Assembly (NCBI RefSeq): GCF_014493765.1
Contig: NZ_JACTVJ010000019.1
Location: 62,001-126,000, forward strand
Reading direction: 5' to 3'
Source: Streptomyces polyasparticus
GTDB taxonomy: Bacteria; Actinomycetota; Actinomycetes; Streptomycetales; Streptomycetaceae
DNA: 64,000 nucleotides
The translations under genes were made by a program, and so were the position numbers. Positions within the stretch are counted from its first letter, which is position 1; each line of letters starts with the position of its first letter. Shown one piece after another: positions 40,611 to 49,300 of the stretch. The notes beneath the pieces were generated by a model. The model worked only from the letters and a program-made list of their open reading frames with translations, ran no database searches and had not been told where the DNA came from.

Positions 40611-41936
40611 GTGGACACGGAAAAGCCCTCCCTGCCCCGCTCGCGGCAGGCCAACGCACGGCTGCACGCCCTGATCCCCGGCGGCGCTCACACCTACGCC
40701 AAGGGCGAGGACCAGTACCCCGAGGACCTGGCCCCGGTGATCAGCCACGGCCGCGGCGCCCATGTGTGGGACGTCGACGGCAACCGCTACATCGAGTACG
40801 GCTCGGGGCTGCGCGCGGTCAGCCTCGGGCATGCCCATCCACGGGTGACGGAGGCCGCGCGGCGGGAACTCGACCGTGGCGCCAACTTCGCCCGGCCGTC
40901 GGTCATCGAGGTGGAGGCCGCGGAACGCTTCCTCGCCACGGTGCCGACCGCCGAGATGGTGAAGTTCGCCAAGAACGGCTCCGACGTCACCACCGCCGCG
41001 GTACGTCTCGCCCGGGCCGTCACGGGGCGGGCGCGGGTGGCGCTCTGTGGCGACCATCCGTTCTTCTCGGTCGACGACTGGTTCATCGGTACGACGCCGA
41101 TGGCGGCCGGCATCCCGGCGTCGACCTCCGAGCTCACCGTGGCGTTCCCGTATGGGGACTTGGCGGCCACTGAGGAGCTGCTGCTGCGGTATGAGGGCGA
41201 GATCGCCTGCCTGATCCTGGAGCCGGCTGGCCACGCCGAGCCTCCGCCCGGCTATCTGGAGGGCCTGCGCGCCCTGGCCGACCGGCACGGCTGCCTGTTG
41301 GTCTTCGACGAGATGATTACCGGATTCCGCTGGTCGGAGGCGGGCGCCCAGGGTTTGTACGGGGTCGTGCCAGACCTCTCCACCTTCGGCAAGGCGCTCG
41401 GCAACGGCTTCGCCGTCTCCGCGCTCGCCGGGCGCCGCGAGCTGATGGAGTGGGGCGGGCTGCGGCACTCCGGCGACCGGGTGTTCCTGCTGTCGACCAC
41501 GCATGGCGCGGAAACGCACTCCCTGGCAGCCGCGATGGCCGTGCAGACGACGTACGCGGAGGAAGGGGTCACCGCTCAACTGCACGCACTGGGGGAGCGG
41601 TTGGCGGCCGGGGTACGGGCGGCGGCCGACGGCATGGGCGTCGGGGACCATGTCCTCGTCCGGGGCCGGGCCAGCAATCTGGTGTTCGCCACGCTCGACG
41701 AGCACGGCCGGCCGTCCCAGGAGTACCGCACCCTGTTCCTGCGCCGGCTCCTGACCGGCGGTGTGCTCGCGCCGTCGTTCGTGGTGAGCAGCGCGCTGAG
41801 CGAGGCCGACATCGACCGGACCGTGGAGGTGGTCGGCCAGGCATGTGCCGTCTACCGCAAGGCACTTGACGCAGGCGATCCCGCGCCGTGGATGGGCGGC
41901 CGGGCGGTGAAGCCCGTGTTCCGGCAGCGGGTGTGA
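40611..41936 (+). CDS. Class III aminotransferase, glutamate-1-semialdehyde-aminomutase-like
   Basis: The 441-residue PLP enzyme has GGAHTYAKGEDQYPE at the start, FAKNGSDVTTAAVRLARAVT, the LLVFDEMITGFRW Asp motif and the Schiff-base Lys261 in TFGKALGNGFAVSAL. It looks like glutamate-1-semialdehyde aminotransferase, but genuine HemL is encoded with heme genes. In this position it more likely aminates or isomerises a sugar or sugar-derived keto group. GTG start; it is the last gene of the operon, meeting the convergent PAP2 gene 27 bases later with no obvious hairpin. Confidence 0.82.
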   Translation: MDTEKPSLPRSRQANARLHALIPGGAHTYAKGEDQYPEDLAPVISHGRGAHVWDVDGNRYIEYGSGLRAVSLGHAHPRVTEAARRELDRGANFARPSVIEVEAAERFLATVPTAEMVKFAKNGSDVTTAAVRLARAVTGRARVALCGDHPFFSVDDWFIGTTPMAAGIPASTSELTVAFPYGDLAATEELLLRYEGEIACLILEPAGHAEPPPGYLEGLRALADRHGCLLVFDEMITGFRWSEAGAQGLYGVVPDLSTFGKALGNGFAVSALAGRRELMEWGGLRHSGDRVFLLSTTHGAETHSLAAAMAVQTTYAEEGVTAQLHALGERLAAGVRAAADGMGVGDHVLVRGRASNLVFATLDEHGRPSQEYRTLFLRRLLTGGVLAPSFVVSSALSEADIDRTVEVVGQACAVYRKALDAGDPAPWMGGRAVKPVFRQRV

Positions 41937-41963
41937 CGCCCCTGCCCGTCGGAGGGTGTGACG

Positions 41964-42644
41964 TCAACGAGGCGGCCGCAGCAGGTAGCCGGAGATCCGG
42001 TCCACCAGCCAAGCGGTCGCCGGCACCACCGCGAGCGCGGTGCACCAGCCGCCGAGCACATCGGTCGGGTAGTGGGCGCCGAGCGCGACCTGCGCCCAGC
42101 CCATCGCCGCGCCGACGACCAGCGCCACCGCGAGGACGAGCGACAGTCCGGCCGCCCTGCCGAGCCCCAGGAGGGCGGCCGCGACCAGCGTCACCGCGAG
42201 AGCGACCGCGGTGACGAAGGCGGTGTGGCCGCTCGGATAGGACAGATTGCCCGGGCCGTGAATGGTGCGCCCCACAAGGGACTTGAGCACCGTGCACGTC
42301 ACCACGGTCAGTCCCGCGCCGCCGACGACGAGCACGGCCGCGCGCGGGCGCCGCAGCACCAGGCAGACCCCGACGGCGGCCAGGGCGAGGAGCGCGGCTC
42401 CGACGGGTTCGCCCAGGAAGTCCGTGGCCAGGGCGACATCGCGCCAGGCCCCTCGCACGCTGTCCTCCGTCGGCGCGATCAGCCATCGGTCCACCCGGCC
42501 GGGATCGCCCTCGCCGGCGAACAGCACACCGAGCGCCACGACGGTCACCGCGGCGACCGTCGCGATCAGCCCGAGCCCTGCGCGCAGGACTGCGGGCGCC
42601 GAAGGGCCGCCGTCCACGCCGGCACGACGTGCGGTATCCAACAC
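41964..42644 (-). CDS. PAP2-family membrane phosphatase
   Basis: The product (226 residues from GTG at 42644; an in-frame GTG at 42668 would add eight) has about six membrane helices and the three PAP2 motifs: KSLVGRTIHGP, PSGHTAF and the last motif as GAHYPTDVLGG. It may dephosphorylate phosphatidate or undecaprenyl pyrophosphate at the outer face, and the latter would recycle the carrier used by the adjacent polysaccharide operon. GGGGGG sits 3-4 bases before the 42644 start. Convergent with the operon. Confidence 0.82.
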   Translation of the reverse strand: MLDTARRAGVDGGPSAPAVLRAGLGLIATVAAVTVVALGVLFAGEGDPGRVDRWLIAPTEDSVRGAWRDVALATDFLGEPVGAALLALAAVGVCLVLRRPRAAVLVVGGAGLTVVTCTVLKSLVGRTIHGPGNLSYPSGHTAFVTAVALAVTLVAAALLGLGRAAGLSLVLAVALVVGAAMGWAQVALGAHYPTDVLGGWCTALAVVPATAWLVDRISGYLLRPPR

Positions 42645-42773
42645 GAGCCCCCCGTTGCCCCTGTGCACCCCAACTCGACCATGTGGAAGGCGAGTTGGCC
42701 GGTCCCCTCGTCACCCTAACCAGCGGGCGCGTACACCGAGGGGCTTTTCTTGCCCTACGTCACGTTTCTTCCG

Positions 42774-43181
42774 TCACGCGGGCCCATCGCCCCGGCCGAG
42801 CGCCTGGAGCATCTCGCGTACGGTGCCGTACTTCCGGTCGGCGGGGAGCTGGCCGGCGATGTCGATGAGCCGGTCCGGCGCATGCGTCTCGCGCAGCATG
42901 CCGACGACCTGCCCGCGGTCGGCGGGGAAGACGCTGCGCCCCAGATGCTGGGCCAGCTCGGTGCGCAGCTCCACGTCCTCGGGGGTCATCCCCGGCGGGG
43001 TGGAACCCCTGGTCTCCGTATGCGGAGACCGGTCCGTGCGCGGCTGGTCCTCGCCGGACGGCTGGAGGTCGAACTCCTCCCAGGCCCGCGTGGAGTGCCC
43101 GCCCTTGAGCTCGCCCTGCATCCGCTTCTTGATCTCGTCGTCGCGCAGCGGTCCTGTCTTGTTGCGTCCGTGCTCGCTCAT
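42774..43181 (-). CDS. DUF2795 protein
   Basis: The 135-residue acidic protein has a polar N-terminal half (KKRMQGELKGGHSTRAWEEF) and a C-terminal DUF2795 segment with LRTELAQHLGRSVFPADRGQ and PADRKYGTVREMLQAL. Such small proteins are common in actinomycetes and of unknown function. It has its own unit between the PAP2 and LysR genes. Confidence 0.75.
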   Translation of the reverse strand: MSEHGRNKTGPLRDDEIKKRMQGELKGGHSTRAWEEFDLQPSGEDQPRTDRSPHTETRGSTPPGMTPEDVELRTELAQHLGRSVFPADRGQVVGMLRETHAPDRLIDIAGQLPADRKYGTVREMLQALGRGDGPA

Positions 43182-43254
43182 GATTCACCTCAGCATTGCC
43201 AGTCGGTGCGCTCGCCGGGTAGCCAGGTCCGGTGCTCCTGAAACGGGCGGGATC

Positions 43255-44172
43255 TCAGGGGCGGCGCTGCGCCCTTCGGTGCATCTGCGTCATCAGGTCG
43301 CGGGCCGTCTCGACGGCGATGTCGACGGCCCGCGTCACCAGGGGCGACCGGTCGCGCCCGGCCGGCCAGTACAGGTACCAGGTGGTGGCCGGCGAGGGGC
43401 GCAGCGGATGGACGGTGAGCCGTTCGTCGGACCAGACGTCGGACCGGTGCAGGGCGAGCGCGGGCATCACCGCCGAGCCGATGCCCGCCCGCACCATGGA
43501 GAGAACGGCCTCGTGGCCGCCGGTGCGGAAGACGATCCGCGGCCGCGCGCCGCCCTCGGCGAGGGCGCGCTCGAGCCGCTTCTGGTGCGGGGTGGGAGGC
43601 CAGGCGACCAGCGGAGTCTCATCGAGCCGCTTCACCGGCACCGGGCCCGCGGGAAAGGTCCCGGCCGCGGCCACCAGGAGATACGGCTCTTCGAGCAGCT
43701 CGATGTGTTCGACGTCGCCCGCGATCCGGTCGTAGTGGAACAAGAGGTCCCGCCGGTCGGCCCCTGGGTCGGCCGGATCCACATCCGACAGGCGGATGTC
43801 GCAGCCGGGGTGCTCGTCGAGGAGCCGGCGTACGACGCCGGGCAGGATCAGGTTGGTCGCCGCCTGGAACGTGCCGATGTCGATCCGTCCGCCGCCCGCG
43901 CGGAAGCGGTCGACCGCGTCGCCCAACGCCTCGGCCTTCGCGAGCAGTTCGCGCCCGTGCGTCAGAACCACCTCGCCCAGTGCGGTGATCCGCACGGGCT
44001 TCGGGCCGCCGGGCCGGTCGAAGACGGCACCCCCGACGGCCTTCTCCAGCGCCGCGACCTGCTGGCTCACCGACGACTGGGTGTACCCGAGCCGGACGGC
44101 CGCCCGCCCGAACGTGCCCTCCTCGGCGATCGCGGCCATGGTGCGCAGGTGGCGGAGCTCGACTTCGGTCAT
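43255..44172 (-). CDS. LysR-family transcriptional regulator
   Basis: The 305-residue protein has an N-terminal winged helix (LRHLRTMAAIAEEGTFGRAA, LGYTQSSVSQQVAALEKAVG) and a LysR substrate domain (IDIGTFQAATNLILPGVVRR, VRAGIGSAVMPALAL). It is divergent from the MFS transporter gene, 84 bases away, so it most likely controls the transporter and the LLM gene behind it. The inducer is unknown. Confidence 0.92.
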   Translation of the reverse strand: MTEVELRHLRTMAAIAEEGTFGRAAVRLGYTQSSVSQQVAALEKAVGGAVFDRPGGPKPVRITALGEVVLTHGRELLAKAEALGDAVDRFRAGGGRIDIGTFQAATNLILPGVVRRLLDEHPGCDIRLSDVDPADPGADRRDLLFHYDRIAGDVEHIELLEEPYLLVAAAGTFPAGPVPVKRLDETPLVAWPPTPHQKRLERALAEGGARPRIVFRTGGHEAVLSMVRAGIGSAVMPALALHRSDVWSDERLTVHPLRPSPATTWYLYWPAGRDRSPLVTRAVDIAVETARDLMTQMHRRAQRRP

Positions 44173-44256
44173 GGCCTCATAGTATTGGCACAGGCGATGG
44201 AATCGATCGGAAACAATCGCTTTTCATGATGCTCCGGCGCTCCTACGGTCGAAGAC
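44173..44256. promoter_or_regulatory. LysR/MFS divergent promoter region
   Basis: This 84-base gap is distinctly AT-rich for this genome. It carries a short inverted repeat GCGAT (44194-44198) to ATCGC (44216-44220) around AATCGATCGG, the sort of place a LysR regulator binds. Confidence 0.4.
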
Positions 44257-45489
44257 ATGACCACCTACGCGACAGCCGCAGCCACCACCGTGACCCGCAC
44301 CAGGCTCGACCTGCCCCAGCTCGTGTGGGCCCTGGCGGCCACCCACTTCGTCAGCCGGGCCGGCAGCGTCGTCCAGTCGTTCCTCGTGCTGTACCTGACG
44401 CAGGAACAGGGCCTGACGCCGACAGCGGCGGGTGCGGTCGTCGCGGCCGTGGGCATCGGCGGCATCGGCTCCCAGCTGATCGGCGGCTGGCTGTGCGACC
44501 GCATCGGCCGGCGCAACACCATGCTCGCGGGCTTCCTGGGCACCACGATCGCGATCGCCGCGCTCGGCTCCGCCGGCTCACTGCCCACCATCTGGGCGTC
44601 GGCCGTCGGACTAGGACTGGTGGCGGACCTGTTCCGCCCCGCCGGTGCCGCCGCGGTCGCCGACCTGCCGGCCGAGCAGCGGATACGGGCCTTCGGTCTG
44701 CTGTTCTGGGCCGCCAACCTCGGCTTCTCCCTCGCCACGGTCACCGCGGGCGTGCTGGCCCGGCACGGTTACGGGCTCCTGTTCTGGCTCAACGCCGTGG
44801 CGGCGGTGCTCGCGGCGCTGATCGTGCGGCGCCGGATACCGGAGACCCGCCCGCCCGCGGGCGAACGGGCCCGGCGCGCCCTGCTCCCGGTACTGCGCCG
44901 CGACCGCCTGATGATCGCGATGACGCTGCTCAACGTCGCGTACTTCACGCTCTTCCTGCAGACCTTCGCGACCCTGCCGCTCATGATGACGGCGGACGGC
45001 CACGGCCCGGCGGCGTACGGCGCGATCCTGGCGCTGAACGGCATCGTCATCGTCCTGGGCCAGCCCCTGGCGGTACGGCTGCTCGCGGGCCGCGACCCGG
45101 GTGCGGTCCTCGCCGCCTCGGCGCTCCTGGTCGGCGCGGGCGCCGGTGCGGGTGCCGTGACGCACAGCGGCACGGGATACGCCCTGTCGGTTCTGGTCTG
45201 GACACTCGGGCAGATCGGCATGGCCGTCATGTACGGCGGCACCTTCGCCTCGCTGGCCCCGGCGGATCTGCGCGGCCGGTACATGGGCGTGGCTTCCGCG
45301 ACCTGGAGCGTCGGGGCAGTGTTCGGCCCGCTGGCCGGCACCGCGCTCCTCAACCTGGGCGGCCGGGGAACGCTGGGTGCGGTGTGCGTGATCGCCGGAC
45401 TCGCCCTGTTCGGCGCCCAGTTGGCGCTCCGGCCGGCGCTGCGGCGACGTATGACAGCACAAGCCGAACCTTCTCCGTCCGACAGTTGA
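44257..45489 (+). CDS. MFS transporter
   Basis: The 410-residue membrane protein has about 12 helices in two halves. The loop between helices 2 and 3 reads GGWLCDRIGRRNTMLAGF, the classic MFS G-x3-D-R-x-G-R-R motif. It is probably a drug- or metabolite-exporting permease. LysR is divergent upstream, and an LLM oxidoreductase follows after 43 bases. Confidence 0.9.
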   Translation: MTTYATAAATTVTRTRLDLPQLVWALAATHFVSRAGSVVQSFLVLYLTQEQGLTPTAAGAVVAAVGIGGIGSQLIGGWLCDRIGRRNTMLAGFLGTTIAIAALGSAGSLPTIWASAVGLGLVADLFRPAGAAAVADLPAEQRIRAFGLLFWAANLGFSLATVTAGVLARHGYGLLFWLNAVAAVLAALIVRRRIPETRPPAGERARRALLPVLRRDRLMIAMTLLNVAYFTLFLQTFATLPLMMTADGHGPAAYGAILALNGIVIVLGQPLAVRLLAGRDPGAVLAASALLVGAGAGAGAVTHSGTGYALSVLVWTLGQIGMAVMYGGTFASLAPADLRGRYMGVASATWSVGAVFGPLAGTALLNLGGRGTLGAVCVIAGLALFGAQLALRPALRRRMTAQAEPSPSDS

Positions 45490-45532
45490 GAACGCACGAC
45501 CTGCCACTCACACCGCTGAAAGGAATGCGCTC

Positions 45533-46348
45533 ATGAAGGACATACGGTCCGCACTCTGGCTGCCGCTCTTCGACGACCTCGCCGACCCGCGGGTGGTCGC
45601 CCAGCTGGCCGCCGAAGCGGAAGAGGCCGGGTGGGACGCCTGTTTCGTCTGGGACCACCTGGCCTGGCGGGCGCCGGTCCAGCAGGCGGGCGACCCCTGG
45701 ATCACCCTGGCCGCCGTGGCGCACGCGACCGAGCGGCTGCGGATCGGCCCCATGGTGTCGGCCCTCGCCCGCCGTCGCCCGGCCAAGGTCGCCCGCGAGA
45801 CCGCGGCGCTCGACCGGCTCGGCGACGGACGGCTCACCCTGGGAGTCGGCATCGGATCCGACCGTTTCGCCGGTGAACTGTCCAAGACCGGCGAGGAGTT
45901 GGACGACCGGGTGCGGGCCCGCATGCTCGACGAGTGCCTGGAGATCCTGGCCGCCGCATGGTCGGGCGAGCCGGTGCACCATCGCGGCGAGCACTACACC
46001 GTCGACGGCATGACGTTCCTGCCGCGTCCCGTACAGAAGCCCGGGGTGCCGGTGTGGGCCGCCGGATTCCCCGGCAACCTCCGGCCGATCCGCCGCGCCG
46101 CCCGCCTCGACGGCTTCTTCCCGGTGAATCTGGAGCACCCGGACCAGCTGGCCGAGGCCGTCGGCATCGTCACCGAGCTGCGCGAGGGCGACATGTCCTC
46201 GTACGACATCGCCGTCGCCCTGCCGCCCGGCACCGACCCCGCACCGTACGCGGAGGCCGGTGCGACCTGGTGGCTCACCGACATCGACCCCGGTGCGCCG
46301 CTCGACCTGGTGCGCGGCGTCGTCCGCGACGGTCCGGCGGGCCGCTGA
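45533..46348 (+). CDS. LLM-class (F420-type) oxidoreductase
   Basis: The 271-residue protein is a luciferase-like monooxygenase-fold enzyme. It has FDDLADPRVVAQLAAEAEEA, FVWDHLAWRAP, RLRIGPMVSALARRRPAKVA and GDGRLTLGVGIGSD. In actinomycetes these usually use F420H2. The substrate is unknown; linkage with an MFS gene suggests detoxification or secondary metabolism. AAAGGAA about 8 bases before the ATG. The stop lies inside a hairpin and tandem repeat. Confidence 0.87.
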   Translation: MKDIRSALWLPLFDDLADPRVVAQLAAEAEEAGWDACFVWDHLAWRAPVQQAGDPWITLAAVAHATERLRIGPMVSALARRRPAKVARETAALDRLGDGRLTLGVGIGSDRFAGELSKTGEELDDRVRARMLDECLEILAAAWSGEPVHHRGEHYTVDGMTFLPRPVQKPGVPVWAAGFPGNLRPIRRAARLDGFFPVNLEHPDQLAEAVGIVTELREGDMSSYDIAVALPPGTDPAPYAEAGATWWLTDIDPGAPLDLVRGVVRDGPAGR

Positions 46349-46388
46349 AGCAGCCCGCCGGACCGCTGAAGCAGCCCGCCGGACCGCT
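46331..46388. terminator. 12-bp hairpin spanning the stop codon, with a 21-bp tandem duplication
   Basis: GGTCCGGCGGGC (46331-46342) pairs perfectly with GCCCGCCGGACC (46353-46364); the loop contains the TGA stop of the LLM gene. A 21-bp unit starting CCGCTGAAGCAGCCC occurs twice in tandem (46342-46362 and 46363-46383), so the right arm is present twice. It separates the LLM gene from the convergent glucanase. Confidence 0.7.
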
Positions 46389-46391
46389 CGC

Positions 46392-49300
46392 TCAGGGCTG
46401 GATATCGATGGTGAAGGTGGACGTGGTGTTCCTGATGTCCTCCGCGTTGTCGCTCATCTTGAGGTTGTGGAAGGTGACTTCACCGACGGCCGGACCCTGG
46501 CCGGCCTCCGGCATCTCGTTGGCCCAGAGACCGAAGCCCGACTTGTGGTCGTACGCGTCGCCGCTCTTGCGGGCTCCCGTGATGGTGATGTCCCGCAGGA
46601 CGGTGTCCTTGATCGGGAACTTGGGCTGACCGCCCACGTACTGCGTCTGGAACATGATTCCGCTGTACGTCGGGTCGGTGATGTCCACGTTGTTGATGCG
46701 GATGCCCTGGAACACCTTCGAGGCGGAGAACAGCCAGATGCCGGGGAAGGTCTGACCGTTCCAGAAGTGCCCGCCGGCCCGTTCGATCGAGATGTTCTCG
46801 AGCGTGGTGGGTTCGGTGCCGAAGCCGTTCATCGGGTAGCCGAAGTCCAGCGAGCTGACCGTGATGCCGGAGTAGACAAGCGTGTCGGCGATCCGGATGT
46901 TGCGGAAGGTGTTGTTGTAGCCGCCGTAGACGGCGATGCCCGCCGCGCGCCACGTCAGGGTCGTGGTCAGGTTCTCGTAGACGTTGTTCTTCATGTCCGC
47001 ACCGCCCGCGTCGATCGCCGAGAACAGCGCGAAGCTGTCGTCGCCGGTGGCCCGTGCGTCGTTGTTGGACACGAGGTTGTCCGTGGAGCCGTTGGTCATG
47101 TTGACCCCGTCGGCGAACATGTTGCGGATCCGGGAGTTCTTGATGGTCATCCGGTCCGTGTTGGCGCCCCAGTACAGGCACACCATGTGCTCGTTCCAGA
47201 TGTTGTCGATGGTGATGTCGGCGACGTTCTGGAAGTCGAACACCTTGCCCGGACCGTCGATCCGGGTGGTGTAGTTGCCGAAGTACGCGAATCCGCTGAA
47301 GGAGGAGCCGTTGGCGCTCGCTTCGGCGCGGAAGCCGATGTCGGTGTTCTCCTGGGACTTCGGGGCATGGAAGCGCGTGAACCAGGGCCCGGCACCGACG
47401 ACCTGGATCTTCTTGCCGTACACCTGGAACTTGCCGCCGGTCTCGTAGTCGCCGGGCGGCAGGTAGACCCCCTTGAGCGTGTTGGTGGTGTCCATGCGGA
47501 CCTTGTCCAGGGCGTTCTGCACGTCCTGGTGCGAGAAGCCGGCCGGCACGGTGTAGGTCGCCGGGTCCGGGTTGGCCTGTGGCGCCACCTGCTCCAGGTC
47601 GACGAAGTCGATCGCGTACTGCGAGGTGTTGGCGCTGTCCTTCTGCAGCCGGATCTTGCTGCCGGCCTTCACCGTCTCGCCGAGCAGGATGTGCGCCTCG
47701 TCGTAGATGTGCCGGGCCGGACCCGCGCTCGGGGAGTTGCCGGGCGAGGCCTCGGCCCCGTACAGCCAGGCGTACTTGGAGGTGAGGTCGAGCGCCTTGC
47801 GGAAGGTGCCGTCGACGTACACGTTCAAGGTGGCGTTCGTGCCGCCACCGCCCTGGGCGTCCGGGATGGAGAAGCGGGTGACGAGGGTGTTGGTGTCCTG
47901 CTCGGCGGTGAACTCCACCGAGGCGCCGGTCGAGTTGAGCGTGACCGCCTTGCGGCCCGAGGCCTCACCGGCCAGGTCGCCGATGGTGCGGTTGGGGCCC
48001 ACGACCTGCGCGCCGCCGCCGAGCGTCCCGTCCTCGGCCTCGTACGTGTCGTACGGCATATCGGCACCGCGGCCGACGAACAGCGGTTTGGTGCTGGTGT
48101 TGTTCTCGCGCTTGACCGGCAGCTCGTTGGCGTCGGCGGCGATCACCGTCTTCACGGTGTACTTGCCGTCGGCGGCCGTCCAGCTGCCGAGCGTGACCGG
48201 TCCGGTGGTGTCACCGGCGCCGATGGTGCCCGTATACGGCTTGCTGAAGGTCTTCACGGTGTCGCCCTGGGCGTTCTGCACTGTGAGCGTGATGCCGTGG
48301 TCGCCGGACGCGGAGGCCTGGCTGCCCTGGTTCTTGATGGCCGCGCTGAAGGTGACCTCCTTGCCGGCCGAGGGCGCCGACGGCGACCAGCTCACCGGTG
48401 AGGCCACCAGGTCGGAGGACTGAACCGGCTTGACCACCAGGGGACTTGCCGCGGTGAAGGAGTTGTTGGCCTCGTTCTCCTCGATGACGGTGTTTTTCTC
48501 GTCGACGACGGCGCTCAGCGGGTAGGAGCCCGCGTCCTGCGGATCGACGGTGGTGGTGACCGTGGCGGACTGACCCGCACCGAGCGCCGCCACCGGCTTC
48601 GTGGCCACCGGCTCGCCGCCGAGCGCGAACGCCACCTCGCTCGCGCCGGAGGCCTCGGCACCCCGGTTGTGCACGGTAGCGGTCAGCGTCAGCTGGTCCG
48701 TCTCCACCGGCGCGGCCGGTGCGTACGTCAGCTGGGTGATCTCCAGGTCGGGGTTGGGCGCGGGAGTGCCGATGACCTCGAACTCGGCGACCTGGCCGGC
48801 CGTTGCCCCGCTGTTCGCGGTGAACTGCAGCCGCACGTCGGCGACGCGCCCCGAGACGGGGATCGTGATGGTGTTCCGGTTGCCGGACGGGCTGAAGGTG
48901 TACTCCTTCTCCGCCGCGAGCGAGGTGAAGCCCGTGGCCCCCTGCTCCCGGCCGAGCACTTCCACCTTCTGCGTCCGTGTGCTCCAGCCCGCGTCCGGGT
49001 TCAGCTTGACCACGACCGCGTCGACATCGGCGTTCGCGCCGAGCTTCACGGTCAGCGTGTTCGGATAGCTGCCGGCCGCGCCCTCCCAATAGGTGGAGGT
49101 CTGGCCGTCGTTGGCGTTCGCGGCGACATACGTGTGGATCACCGAGGACGCGTTGATCGGCTTGCCCACCGCGAGATTGGAGCCCTCGACGGTGCCCGGA
49201 CGCGTCACGGTGTTGCTGAACGCGGAGACGTTCCCGGCGGCGTCACGGGCGCGCACCGCGTACGCGACCGTCTCACCGGCGGCCCGCTGGTCGGTGTGCG

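Noticed and set aside
40611-41936. Considered as the housekeeping hemL gene
   Set aside because: It is the last gene of a sugar operon with no heme genes nearby; a sugar-related role is more probable, though not proven.
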